The notes under the pieces are model-generated. The model was not told the origin of the DNA, searched no databases, and saw nothing but the letters and a program-made list of their open reading frames with translations. Below are positions 36,204 through 44,830 of a DNA stretch of 64,000 bases, in pieces. This DNA comes from Rhodoglobus sp. (GTDB taxonomy: Bacteria; Actinomycetota; Actinomycetes; Actinomycetales; Microbacteriaceae). Position 1 is the stretch's first letter. Every line of letters begins with the position of its first letter. The stretch lies in the NCBI GenBank assembly GCA_025463515.1, contig JAODAQ010000035.1, positions 62,001-126,000 of the forward strand. The letters are read 5' to 3'. The position numbers and the translations under genes were made by a program.

Positions 36204-36898
36204 GATGCTCCTTGGGTCTGGCTCGCCGAACCGACGAGGTACTCGTGCAGAAGTTCGCTGGCGTGGTGCGGGTCGCGCGCGACGAGGGCGGCGCCCTCGG
36301 CCTCATCCGGCGCACCGTACCCCCAGGCCGCGAACATCGAGGGGATGCCCGTGGCGGTGGCGCCGCGGATGTCGAACGAGCGGTCCCCGACCAGCAAGGC
36401 CGAGCCGCCCCGGTCGCCGAGCCGCTCGATCGCGGATCGGATCACCGCGCTCTTGCCCGCGCCCGCCTCGTCCTCGCCGGCGCCGCTCACGACCGCGAAG
36501 GACTGGTCGAGACTGTGCAGCTCGAGGATCGCCCGGGCGTGGCTCTCGCGCTTCGAGGTCGCGACGGCGGCGGGCATCCCCCACTCCCGCAGCATGGCCA
36601 GCAGTGCGGGAATGCCCGCGAACACGGAGCTCCGCTGCAGTCCCTCGGCCAGGTAGCGCGCCCGGTAGTACTCGATGGCCTCGGGGATGTCGCGCTCCGG
36701 CAGAGAGGTGAGCGTGCGCAGGGTGTCGGCGACCGGCGGCCCCACGAACGATCGCAGGGACTCCGGCCGCACCGACGCGCCGCCGAACTCGCGGATCGTC
36801 TCCGCTAGGCACGCCGTGATCCCGGGAGCGGAGTCGATGAGGGTGCCGTCGAGGTCGAACAGCACGCACGACAGCCGTGCCAGCATCGGTGCGGTCAT
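36200..36898 (-). CDS. HAD-family hydrolase (phosphoglycolate-phosphatase-like)
   Basis: A 232-residue HAD phosphatase: motif I FDLDGTLID with the nucleophile aspartate, cap region (about 20-90), motif II in AVATSKRES, and motif IV LLVGDRSFDIRGA. I chose ATG 36898, with GGAGG about 10 nt upstream, rather than an in-frame start at 36967. First gene of the hexuronate operon; its stop overlaps the next start (ATGA). It probably dephosphorylates a sugar phosphate or other small molecule. Confidence 0.88.
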   Translation of the reverse strand: MTAPMLARLSCVLFDLDGTLIDSAPGITACLAETIREFGGASVRPESLRSFVGPPVADTLRTLTSLPERDIPEAIEYYRARYLAEGLQRSSVFAGIPALLAMLREWGMPAAVATSKRESHARAILELHSLDQSFAVVSGAGEDEAGAGKSAVIRSAIERLGDRGGSALLVGDRSFDIRGATATGIPSMFAAWGYGAPDEAEGAALVARDPHHASELLHEYLVGSASQTQGAS

Positions 36899-36969
36899 CG
36901 GGGGTGTTCCTCCATACAGGGATGCCGCGCCAGTGGTTTGACGCTGCATCAGACTATGTGCGAACATTC

Positions 36970-36980
36970 TGTCATTAGAT
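36970..36980. promoter_or_regulatory. candidate regulatory word TGTCATTAGAT in divergent region
   Basis: The gap 36899-37041 between the HAD operon and the plus-strand dehydrogenase is A/T-enriched around 36945-36985. The word TGTCATTAGAT matches TGTCATTACAT at 41959-41969, in the next divergent promoter region, at 10 of 11 positions. A shared regulator, for example the GntR protein at 44831, is possible. Confidence 0.3.
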
Positions 36981-37041
36981 GGACCTCACGGACAATACGG
37001 CCCGTGACCCCAGACATCGTCGTCGAAAGGACGCAATCACA

Positions 37042-38127
37042 ATGCCTGAAACCCTCGGCATCGCCATGGTCGGCTGCGGCGGAATCGCCCGCAGCCACGC
37101 CTTCGCCCTCACCAAGGTGCCCAACGCGCGCCTCGTGGCGAGTGTCGACATCGACGAGGCGGCCGCGATCCGCTTCAAGGAGCGCTTCGGCTTCGAGACC
37201 CACTCGACCGACCTCGACGCAGTGCTCCTGCGCGACGATGTCGACGCCGTCGTGATCTCGACCTCGTCGAAGTCGCACGGCCCGCTCATCATCAAGGCGC
37301 TCGAGGCCGGCAAGCACGTCCTCGTGCAGAAGCCCATGACCGCGAGCGTCGAGGAGGCCCGCGCGGCCCTCGCACTCGCGGAGAAGACCGGGCTCAAGCT
37401 GATGGTCTCGTTCTTCGAGCTGTTCCTGCCCCCGGTGGAGCGCGCCCGCGAGATCATCGAGGCCGGCCTCATCGGCGAGCCCTTCCTGTTCAAGGCGATC
37501 ATGGCGTGGCACACGCCCGACGTGACCAACAGCTGGCGCTTCGACCCCGCACTCGCGGGCGGCGGAATCATGCTCGACGGCAACGTGCACCACGTCTCGA
37601 ACGCGCTCTACCTGCTGGGCAACCCCGAGGTGCAGAGCGTGTACGCCGAGTACGGCGCCCTGACCGCCGACATCCAGGTGGAGGACACCGCGGTCATCGT
37701 CATCCGCACCGACAAGGCGATCCTCGAGATCTCCGGCTCCAACCGACTGCAGGAGCCCGGCGGCGCGACCATGGCCTTCAAGGACCAGTGGGCGGTCTAC
37801 GGCACGAAGGGCACCGTGCAGTGGGATGCCGCGGCGCGCCCCACCTTCCGCGTCTACACGAGCGAGCAGTCGGCCACCGACAAGCTCCTCGCCGACGGCT
37901 GGATCAGCCCCAAGCTGCCCGTCATGGCAGCGGACCACCGCGAGTTCTCGATGCACATCAACGGCGAGGAGAGCCCCTGGGTTCCCGAGCACCAGCACTT
38001 CGTCGACGCGTGCCTCAACGACACCCCCGTCCGCAGCGACGCGAACTTCGGCCTCAAGACGCAGCTCATCCTCGATGCCGCCTACGAGTCCGGCCGCCAG
38101 GGGCGCAAGCTCCCGATCGGCTCCTAG
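37042..38127 (+). CDS. Gfo/Idh/MocA-family oxidoreductase
   Basis: A 361-residue NAD(P)-dependent dehydrogenase. Rossmann motif VGCGGIARSH near residue 10; QKPMTASVEEA in place of the commoner EKP, glutamine replacing the usual glutamate; GGGIMLDGNVHHVSNALYLLG is the catalytic-domain segment. ATG 37042 is preceded by GAAAGGA; an earlier in-frame ATG adds non-conserved residues. One base separates its stop from the next gene's GTG start. Substrate unknown, probably a sugar or inositol derivative. Confidence 0.88.
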   Translation: MPETLGIAMVGCGGIARSHAFALTKVPNARLVASVDIDEAAAIRFKERFGFETHSTDLDAVLLRDDVDAVVISTSSKSHGPLIIKALEAGKHVLVQKPMTASVEEARAALALAEKTGLKLMVSFFELFLPPVERAREIIEAGLIGEPFLFKAIMAWHTPDVTNSWRFDPALAGGGIMLDGNVHHVSNALYLLGNPEVQSVYAEYGALTADIQVEDTAVIVIRTDKAILEISGSNRLQEPGGATMAFKDQWAVYGTKGTVQWDAAARPTFRVYTSEQSATDKLLADGWISPKLPVMAADHREFSMHINGEESPWVPEHQHFVDACLNDTPVRSDANFGLKTQLILDAAYESGRQGRKLPIGS

Positions 38128-38128
38128 C

Positions 38129-38896
38129 GTGGCGCGCACCATCATCGACGTGCACTCGCACGTCGGTCGCACTATCACCTCCGACGTCGGCCAGACGGTC
38201 GACGAGTGGATCGCCCTCATGGCGTCGAGCGGGGTGGACCAGGCCGTGCTGTCGGTCGCGGCCGGCGGGCTGCAGTCGGAGGGCATTGCCGACACCCGCC
38301 GCGCCAACGACGGAGTGGCGGCGGCGGTGGCCGCCCGCCCCGACCTGTTCCCCGTCGGCCTCGCGAGCGTCGAGGTGCGCCACGGCGCTGCCGGAGTCGC
38401 CGAGGTGGGCAGGGCGTTCGACGAGCTCGGGCTCAAGGGCCTGGCGTTCCACGCGACCTTCGAGGGCTTCTCGGTGGACTCGGCGGCCTTCGCGGCGGTG
38501 CTCGACGCGACGGGCGGCCGACGCGGTCTGGTGCTGCTGCACTCCACCCCGGACGCCAAGGCCAGCCCGCGGGCGATCGCGGCGGTCGCCACGGGGTATC
38601 CCGCGCTCACCTTCGTGATGGGGCATCCCCTGTTCAGCGACGACCAGAAGGCACAGGCCGTCGAGGCGGTGCTCTCGACGCCCAACGTCCACGTCGACAT
38701 CGCGTACCAGGCCGACCCCGCGACCACGGAGTTCTTCGTGCGCGAGGTCGGCGCAGGCCGCGTCCTCTTCGGCAGCGACGCGCCGTTCTTCCCGCCGGCA
38801 GACGTGATCCGCTCGGTCGACGAGGCCGCGATCTCGGACGCCGACCGCGAGGCGGTCTTCTCGGGCAACGCCCGGGCGCTCCTCGCGAGCCTCTAG
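38129..38896 (+). CDS. amidohydrolase 2-family metal-dependent hydrolase
   Basis: A 255-residue TIM-barrel hydrolase of the amidohydrolase-2 type (lactonases, decarboxylases). N-terminal DVHSHVGR provides the HxH metal site, HPLFSDDQK a later histidine, and LFGSDAPFFPP the conserved aspartate near the C-terminus. Starts at GTG 38129, right after the dehydrogenase stop, so it may hydrolyse a lactone made by that enzyme (inference). Its stop codon TAG shares the CTAG of the convergent dehydrogenase's stop. Confidence 0.85.
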   Translation: MARTIIDVHSHVGRTITSDVGQTVDEWIALMASSGVDQAVLSVAAGGLQSEGIADTRRANDGVAAAVAARPDLFPVGLASVEVRHGAAGVAEVGRAFDELGLKGLAFHATFEGFSVDSAAFAAVLDATGGRRGLVLLHSTPDAKASPRAIAAVATGYPALTFVMGHPLFSDDQKAQAVEAVLSTPNVHVDIAYQADPATTEFFVREVGAGRVLFGSDAPFFPPADVIRSVDEAAISDADREAVFSGNARALLASL

Positions 38897-39810
38897 GGGA
38901 TCTCCGGCCGCGTGCTCGCCGCCGACCGCTCGGCGGCGGCGAGCACGCGAGTCACGTGCGCCCCGAACATCAGATCGCACTCGTGGGCCTCGGCCCCGTT
39001 CTCGATCTCGTCCGCTAGCTGCGCGAGCGCGGCGGTGTAGGCGAGCCTCGCCGTCGCGTTCCAGTCCGCGATCGCCGGCGGCGACGTGCGCCCGCGCGGT
39101 CCGAGGAGGCTCGTGCCTCCCGGAATGGCGACGGGCAGGTCGGCGGCGAGCGAGACGGTGCTCACCGCTCCCGCCTCGTGCTCCAGGATCAGCGTCGCGA
39201 AGTCGCCCTCACCGCGGCGCGCGAGCACGGAGGCCACGGGCCCCAGCACGGCGCAGAGCTGCGCTACGGCGTGCGGCCCGACGTCCCACAGCGCTCCCCG
39301 CTCGTGCCGCCACGCTGAGCCGTGGAAGACGCTCGCGGAGTCCACGAGCGTCGAGGAGTAGCTCTCGGCCCGTCCGTGGGTCCACGGGCCGTCGGCGCGC
39401 GCACGCTCCGCCCACGCGGCGAAGTCGGGCGAGAACAGGTGCGTGAAGAACACGAGCGACCGGATGCCGCGGGCCTCCGCCAGCTCGGCGAGGGCGGTCG
39501 CGGCATCCGGGCTCACGGCCACTGGCTTCTCGAGGAGCACGTGCTTGCCCGCGAGGACCGCGGCCTCCGCCAGCTCGACCTGCGTCTCGGGCGGGACGGC
39601 GAGCCCGACGATGTCGACGCCGTCCAGGAACCCGGCGAGCTCGACGAACGGAGCTGCGGTCGTGCCCTCCACCGCCGCCGCCGTGCGGGCGGCGTCACGG
39701 CCGAGTACCCCTGCGAACACGATCCGCGGGCTCGCGGCCGCGGCGGGGATGTGCACCGCCCGCGCCCACGGCCCGGTACCGACTACCCCGAACCGCAGCG
39801 CGCCCGGCAT
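38893..39810 (-). CDS. Gfo/Idh/MocA-family oxidoreductase
   Basis: A 305-residue family member, shorter than its paralogues here. Rossmann motif VGTGPWARAVH near residue 10; EKPVAVSPDAA; LWDVGPHAVAQLCAVLG as the catalytic-domain segment with the histidine. ATG 39810 shares a base with the preceding stop (TGATG), so it is coupled to the TIM-barrel isomerase gene. Function unknown; the isomerase partner suggests keto-sugar or inosose chemistry. Confidence 0.87.
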   Translation of the reverse strand: MPGALRFGVVGTGPWARAVHIPAAAASPRIVFAGVLGRDAARTAAAVEGTTAAPFVELAGFLDGVDIVGLAVPPETQVELAEAAVLAGKHVLLEKPVAVSPDAATALAELAEARGIRSLVFFTHLFSPDFAAWAERARADGPWTHGRAESYSSTLVDSASVFHGSAWRHERGALWDVGPHAVAQLCAVLGPVASVLARRGEGDFATLILEHEAGAVSTVSLAADLPVAIPGGTSLLGPRGRTSPPAIADWNATARLAYTAALAQLADEIENGAEAHECDLMFGAHVTRVLAAAERSAASTRPEIP

Positions 39811-40727
39811 CAGTGGACGAAGGGGCGGAGGTTGTCGCGCGCGATGGCGAACCCGCGCTGCACGATCTCGACGGAGCCCTCGAAGGCCCGGTCCTCGTGC
39901 TCGACGGAGGCCACGTAGTCGTAGCCGACGGCGTACAGGGCGCCGAAGAACGCACCCCAGTCGACCTCGCCGAGCCCACACAGGCGCGGGACCTGCCAGC
40001 CGACTCCCGCGCTCATGACGCCGTGGTCGTAGAGGCCGTCCCGGCGCACCTCGAGGTCTTTGGCGTGCACGTGGAAGATCCGGCTACCGAACTCGTGCAC
40101 CGCGCGGGGGATGTCGATGAACTGCCACACGAGGTGCGAGGGGTCGAAGTTGAGCCCGAAGTTCTCGTCGGGGATGATCTCGAACATCCGCCTCCAGTTG
40201 GCGGGGCTGAAGGCGATGTTGGTGCCACCGGGCCACTCGTCGCCGCTGAAGATCATCGGGCAGTTCTCGATGGCGATGCGCACGCCCTGGTCGCCCGCGT
40301 AGTGCACCATCTCGGGCCACACCTTCGCGAACCGGTCGAAGTTCTCGTCGAGGGAGGTCGTCTTGTCCCTGCCCGCGAAGGTGCCCACGGTGGGGACGCC
40401 GAGCAGTCTCGCGGCGCGCACCACGGCGCGCAGGTGCTCGAACGCCGCTGAGGCCTCGTCCGCGTCGGCGGAGAGCGGGTTGGGGTAGTAGGCCAGGGCG
40501 GAGATGGAGAGGCCCTTGGCGGCGAGGTCGCCCACGATCCGGTCGGCCCCGGCCTGGTCGAGCGCCTCCACGTCGATGTGCGCGGTCCCCGCGTAGCGGC
40601 GGGCGGCCCCGCCTCCCGCTGGCCAGACGGCGACCTCGATGGTCTCGAACCCGTTGGCTGCTGCCCACGTCGACACCTCGTCCAGGCTGAGCGTCGGGAA
40701 CGCGGCGGTCAAGAGTCCCAGCTTCAT
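39810..40727 (-). CDS. sugar phosphate isomerase/epimerase family TIM-barrel protein
   Basis: A 305-residue AP-endonuclease-2-like TIM-barrel protein, the group with inosose isomerases/dehydratases (IolE, IolI, IolH) and xylose-isomerase-like enzymes. Metal-site segments are AIENCPMIF, NFDPSHLVWQF, FHVHAKDLE and the closing VASVEHEDRAF. ATG 40727 has AAGGAGAAG at ideal distance. It lies between two Gfo/Idh/MocA dehydrogenases on the same strand, a combination common in inositol and rare-sugar pathways. Confidence 0.87.
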   Translation of the reverse strand: MKLGLLTAAFPTLSLDEVSTWAAANGFETIEVAVWPAGGGAARRYAGTAHIDVEALDQAGADRIVGDLAAKGLSISALAYYPNPLSADADEASAAFEHLRAVVRAARLLGVPTVGTFAGRDKTTSLDENFDRFAKVWPEMVHYAGDQGVRIAIENCPMIFSGDEWPGGTNIAFSPANWRRMFEIIPDENFGLNFDPSHLVWQFIDIPRAVHEFGSRIFHVHAKDLEVRRDGLYDHGVMSAGVGWQVPRLCGLGEVDWGAFFGALYAVGYDYVASVEHEDRAFEGSVEIVQRGFAIARDNLRPFVH

Positions 40728-40738
40728 TGCACTTCTCC

Positions 40739-41908
40739 TTATTCCGATGCCGCCGGCTGGCTGCCGACGGTGACCCAGGAGGAGGTCCGCGCACTGCGCG
40801 CGACCGCCTCGACGACGAGTGACTCGTAGTGCCCGTCCGCGAACGTCGCGTACCGTGCATCCGGCGAGGGGGCGCCCGCAGCCACGTCGGCGTAGACGTC
40901 CGCGTAGAGCGCGCGGAAGCCGTTCTCGAAGCCCTCGGCATGGCCTCCGGGCAGGCTCGAGATCGCGGCCGCGGCGGGCGACAGCAGCGAGGGGTCGCGC
41001 AGCAGGATCTCGTTCGGCGCCGAGCGGTGGCCGATCCACAGCTCGTCGGGGCGCTCGCTGCGCCAGGCCAGCGAGGCGTCGGCGGCACCGACCTCGAGCG
41101 TGATCGCGTTCTTGCGGCCCGCGCTCACCTGCGACACCGAGACGACGCCGCGCGCTCCCCCGTCGAATCGCAGGAGGATGCTCCCGGCGTCCTCGGAGGA
41201 GACCTCGTGGTCGACGGTGGGGCCGGTCGACGCCCCGAAGGTGACGACCTCGCCGGTCGGCCGCTTTCGCACCGGGACGAAGGTCGTGAGGTCTGCCATC
41301 ACCTCGACGATGCGCTGGCCCGTCACGAAGCTCGCGAGGTCGAACCAGTGCGAGCCGACGTCGCCCACGACCCGCAGGTCACCGCCCCGTGCGCTCTCGA
41401 CCCGCCAGTTCCAGTCGGTGTCCAGCAGCAGCCAGTCCTGGAAGTACGACCCGGTCACGAGGTACGGCGCCCCGGTGCTGCCACTGCGCACCCGCTCGCG
41501 CATCTCGTGCACGTGCGGGTAGTAGCGGACGTTGAAGTTGACCGCCGCGACGAGCCCGGTCGACTCGGCGAGCGCCGCCAGCTCGCGGGTCTCGGCGGCG
41601 GTCATCGCGAGGGGCTTCTCGCACACGACGTGCTTGCCGGCCAGGAGCGCGCCACGGGCCTGCTCGAAGTGCCTGTCGTTGGGCGATGTGATGTGGACGA
41701 CATCCACCTCGGTGTCGCGGAGCAGCTCCGCGTAGTCGGAGTAGGCGCGCGGGACGCCCCACTCGGCGGCCTTCTCCGACGATCGGGCCGGCGACGATCC
41801 GAGGATGCCGACGACCTCGACCCCCAGGCGGCGCAGCGCGTCGAAGTGCACTGCGCCGATGAATCCCGTACCGACGATCGCGGCACGCGGCCGGGCTGCC
41901 TGTGTCAT
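40739..41908 (-). CDS. Gfo/Idh/MocA-family oxidoreductase
   Basis: A 389-residue dehydrogenase. Rossmann motif VGTGFIGAVHF near residue 12, EKPLAMTAAET, and DVGSHWFDLASFVTG with the catalytic-site histidine. The length and C-terminal YHESLVVEAVARSA-like ending (here HYESLVVEAVA) place it in the longer branch of the family. First of three minus-strand genes (41908 to 38893), divergent from the SDR/mutarotase pair at 41989. Confidence 0.88.
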   Translation of the reverse strand: MTQAARPRAAIVGTGFIGAVHFDALRRLGVEVVGILGSSPARSSEKAAEWGVPRAYSDYAELLRDTEVDVVHITSPNDRHFEQARGALLAGKHVVCEKPLAMTAAETRELAALAESTGLVAAVNFNVRYYPHVHEMRERVRSGSTGAPYLVTGSYFQDWLLLDTDWNWRVESARGGDLRVVGDVGSHWFDLASFVTGQRIVEVMADLTTFVPVRKRPTGEVVTFGASTGPTVDHEVSSEDAGSILLRFDGGARGVVSVSQVSAGRKNAITLEVGAADASLAWRSERPDELWIGHRSAPNEILLRDPSLLSPAAAAISSLPGGHAEGFENGFRALYADVYADVAAGAPSPDARYATFADGHYESLVVEAVARSARTSSWVTVGSQPAASE

Positions 41909-41958
41909 TGCTGCGGGGTTCCTCTCGGCTGGACAGAGTGCAGGTCATGCAGTCAGAA

Positions 41959-41969
41959 TGTCATTACAT
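41959..41969. promoter_or_regulatory. candidate operator word TGTCATTACAT in divergent region
   Basis: In the 80-bp gap between the divergent dehydrogenase (41908) and SDR (41989). The 12-mer ATGTCATTACAT (41958-41969) is an interrupted palindrome (ATGT/ACAT). Ten of 11 bases match the word at 36970-36980. Confidence 0.35.
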
Positions 41970-41988
41970 ATTAGCCCAGGAGGACCGC

Positions 41989-42768
41989 GTGACCAATCCC
42001 TCAGCCCGCACCGTCGTCATCACGGGAGTCTCCCGCGGTATCGGCCGCGCCGCCGCCCTCGCCTTCGCCGACCAGGGCTACCGGGTGGCCGGCCTGCACC
42101 GCGGCACCGACCCCGAGGTGTCCCGCGAGCTCGAGCGCGCGCTGGCAGAGCGGGGCGCCGAGTCGTACATCGCCGTCGGCGACACGGCATCGACGGCCGA
42201 CGTCGACGCCCTCGCCGACGAGGTCGCGCGCCGCTGGGGCGGCATCGATGTGTGGGTGAACAATGCGGCGCGCCTCCTCGTGCAGCCGTTCCTGACGATG
42301 ACGGATGACGACTGGCACTCGCTCCTCGAGACGAACCTGTTCGGCTACATCCGGGGCGCACGCGCCGCCGCCCGCCACATGGTCCCCGCCGGGAAGGGCA
42401 CCATCATCAACCTGAGCTCGGCTGTCGACCCGCTGCCGCCCACCGACATGACCGCCTACGTGACCGCGAAGGGCGGGATCGGCGGCTTCACGCGAGCGCT
42501 CGCGGTCGAGCTCGGTCCGTCCGGAGTGACGGTCAACTCGGTGGCCCCCGGCGCGACCGAGACGCCGCTCAACGCGGAGAGCTACACGGAGGAGGTCCGG
42601 GAGACCTACCGGACGCGCATCCCGCTCGCCCACATCGCCGAGCCGGAGGAGATCGCGGACAGCATCGTCATGATGGCCTCGCCCGGCGCGCGCTACGTGA
42701 CCGGGCAGATGCTCCTGGTCGACGGCGGGCTCACGCTCAACGGCTCCGTCGGGCACAGGCACAGCTGA
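41989..42768 (+). CDS. SDR-family oxidoreductase
   Basis: A 259-residue short-chain dehydrogenase. Cofactor motif TGVSRGIGRA near residue 13, VNNAARLL (NNAG-like), catalytic serine in NLSSAVD and YVTAK (YxxxK). Starts at GTG 41989 with AGGAGG 5 nt upstream. The stop overlaps the mutarotase start (TGATG). Likely oxidises or reduces a sugar or polyol; substrate unknown. Confidence 0.9.
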   Translation: MTNPSARTVVITGVSRGIGRAAALAFADQGYRVAGLHRGTDPEVSRELERALAERGAESYIAVGDTASTADVDALADEVARRWGGIDVWVNNAARLLVQPFLTMTDDDWHSLLETNLFGYIRGARAAARHMVPAGKGTIINLSSAVDPLPPTDMTAYVTAKGGIGGFTRALAVELGPSGVTVNSVAPGATETPLNAESYTEEVRETYRTRIPLAHIAEPEEIADSIVMMASPGARYVTGQMLLVDGGLTLNGSVGHRHS

Positions 42769-43757
42769 TGATCACCCTGCGCTCGCCGCACCTCGAGGTA
42801 GTGCTCGACCCCGACCGCGGCGCGGAGATCCGCTCGGTGGTGTCCGCCGGCTCGCCGAACCTGCTCGCCTGGCACGAGTGGGAGTCGCCGCTCTCCGTCG
42901 ACGACGGTCCGCGCTACGGGTCGACCGAGCTGGACTTCCTCTCCAGGTACCACGCCGGCTGGCAGGTGCTCTTCCCCAACGCGGGCGCCGAGGGCGTTGT
43001 CGACGGGGTCCCGGTCGCCTTCCACGGCGAGACCGCGCTCGCCCGGCTCACGGTCGTCGACCAGTCCACCGACGCGTGCACGCTGCGCGCGGTGGCCAGG
43101 CTCCCCCTCGAGCTCACGCGCACGATCCGCCTGTCGCCGGACCGCGCCGCCCTGCACATCGAGGAGTCCGTGGTCAACGTGGGCGCGCGCCCCGTCCCGT
43201 TCATCTGGGGCCACCACCCGACATTCCCCGCCATCACCGGCTCGCGGATCGACCTCCCCGGCCGGCCCGGCGTCGTCGTCGAGCCCGCGACCCCCGGCCC
43301 GCTCGCGGTCCCGGGCGGTGCCTGGCCGATCCTCGAGCGCAGCGACGGGGGCACCGACGACCTGTCCGTGATCCCCGACGAAGAGCAGGTCAGGGTCAAC
43401 TACCTGCCCGATGTGACCGAGGGCTGGGTAGCCCTGCGCCCGCCCGCGGGCGACTCCCGGCCCGCGATCGGACTCTCCTGGGATCTCACGACCTTCCCCC
43501 ACCTCTGGCTGTGGCTGCAGAACGGCGACCCCGGCTTCCCCTGGTTCGGGCGGGCACGGATGCTCGGCCTCGAGCCCCAGCGCTCCTGGCCGTTCGACGG
43601 GCTCGTCGGCGCGATCGAGCGCGGGCAGGAGCTCGTGCTCGCGCCCGGCGAGACCACCTCGAGCTGGATCACGCTCGCGGTCTTCCCCGCCACGGCCGCA
43701 GCCGTGACGGGGATCGCACGGGACGGCGCCGTTACGACGGGACGATCACCGTCTTGA
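42768..43757 (+). CDS. aldose 1-epimerase (mutarotase) family protein
   Basis: A 329-residue galactose-mutarotase-like beta-sandwich protein. Segments supporting this are DPDRGAEIRSVV at the N-terminus, GWQVLFPNAGAE, FIWGHHPTFPA with the histidine pair, and PHLWLWLQNGD. It interconverts anomers of an imported sugar. ATG 42768 overlaps the SDR stop. Its 3' end overlaps the convergent zinc dehydrogenase gene by 26 nt. Confidence 0.85.
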   Translation: MITLRSPHLEVVLDPDRGAEIRSVVSAGSPNLLAWHEWESPLSVDDGPRYGSTELDFLSRYHAGWQVLFPNAGAEGVVDGVPVAFHGETALARLTVVDQSTDACTLRAVARLPLELTRTIRLSPDRAALHIEESVVNVGARPVPFIWGHHPTFPAITGSRIDLPGRPGVVVEPATPGPLAVPGGAWPILERSDGGTDDLSVIPDEEQVRVNYLPDVTEGWVALRPPAGDSRPAIGLSWDLTTFPHLWLWLQNGDPGFPWFGRARMLGLEPQRSWPFDGLVGAIERGQELVLAPGETTSSWITLAVFPATAAAVTGIARDGAVTTGRSPS

Positions 43758-44742
43758 TGCCCTCGCCGGCGGCGGCCGCCTCGAACGCCGACGAGAACTC
43801 CTCGATCGGCACGGTCCGCGTCACGAGCGGGCCGAGGGTGACGAGCCCCTGCTCGATGAGCGCGATCGCCCGGCGCCAGGAGGTCGCGGTCGACGCGAAG
43901 CCGCTCGAGACCACGAGCTCCTTGTAGAGCACGAGGTCGAAGGGCAGCGAGACATCCCTGCCGAAGATCCCGACCTGGACGTAGCGCCCGCCCCGCTTGG
44001 CCGAGCGGAGGGCCGCCGCTGCACCGGGGGCGCTGCCCGAGCACTCGATCACGACGTCGTACGAGTCCTCGTCGGGCACAGCGGTCGTCGTGCCGATGCC
44101 GAGAGAGGCGGCGACGGCGAGCCGCGCCGCGTCCTTCTCGAGGCCGGCGAGGGTCACAAGCCCGCCCTGAGCGAGCGCGACCTGCGCCGCGAGCTGCCCC
44201 ATCGCCCCCGGGCCGGTGACGAGCACGCGGTCTCCGGGGTTCACGATCGCCGGGTCGAGGAGGCACTGCACCACGCATGCGAGCGGCTCGGAGAGCACGC
44301 CGTCGAGCTCCCCGAGCGAGTCGGGCAGCGGGTGGAGGTTGATCATCGGCATCACCACGAAGCGGGCGAACCCGCCGTTCTCGAACGAGCCGAGCGAGCG
44401 GCGGTCGGGGCACAGGTTCCGGCTGCCGGCCCGGCACCACTCGCACTTCTCGCAGGACGAGAAGTACGTCTCGCAGGCCACGCGCGCACCGACCCACGCC
44501 GCGTCGGCCGGGTCGCCCACCGAGTCCACGACGCCGAGGATCTCGTGGCCCATCACCACGGGCGCCTCGTACTTGTACTCGTCGTGGGCCACATGGATGT
44601 CGGTCCCGCAGATGCCCGTCGCGATCACCCGCACGCGCGCGAACCCCGGCGCCGCCGTGGGCTCCTCGACCTGCCGGAGCACGACGTTCTCGGGCCCCGG
44701 ACCGGCCTTGACGATTGCCGTCATCGTTTCCGCTGCGGTCAT
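43732..44742 (-). CDS. zinc-dependent medium-chain alcohol/polyol dehydrogenase
   Basis: A 336-residue MDR-family dehydrogenase. Catalytic zinc ligands are the cysteine in GICGTDIHV and GHEILGVV; the structural zinc loop shows CEKCEWCRAGSRNLC; the nucleotide site is VTGPGAMGQLAAQVA. Relatives oxidise sorbitol, threonine or inositol derivatives. ATG 44742 is preceded by AGAGGAG; a later in-frame ATG at 44724 is an alternative. Divergent from the GntR regulator. Confidence 0.9.
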   Translation of the reverse strand: MTAAETMTAIVKAGPGPENVVLRQVEEPTAAPGFARVRVIATGICGTDIHVAHDEYKYEAPVVMGHEILGVVDSVGDPADAAWVGARVACETYFSSCEKCEWCRAGSRNLCPDRRSLGSFENGGFARFVVMPMINLHPLPDSLGELDGVLSEPLACVVQCLLDPAIVNPGDRVLVTGPGAMGQLAAQVALAQGGLVTLAGLEKDAARLAVAASLGIGTTTAVPDEDSYDVVIECSGSAPGAAAALRSAKRGGRYVQVGIFGRDVSLPFDLVLYKELVVSSGFASTATSWRRAIALIEQGLVTLGPLVTRTVPIEEFSSAFEAAAAGEGIKTVIVPS

Positions 44743-44830
44743 GTGTGGATACTCCTCTGCGCGATCATGTTTCTTTGTCCTATCATTATCAATACTTGAA
44801 CCTGAGCAATACCTACAAGCGAGAGAACAG

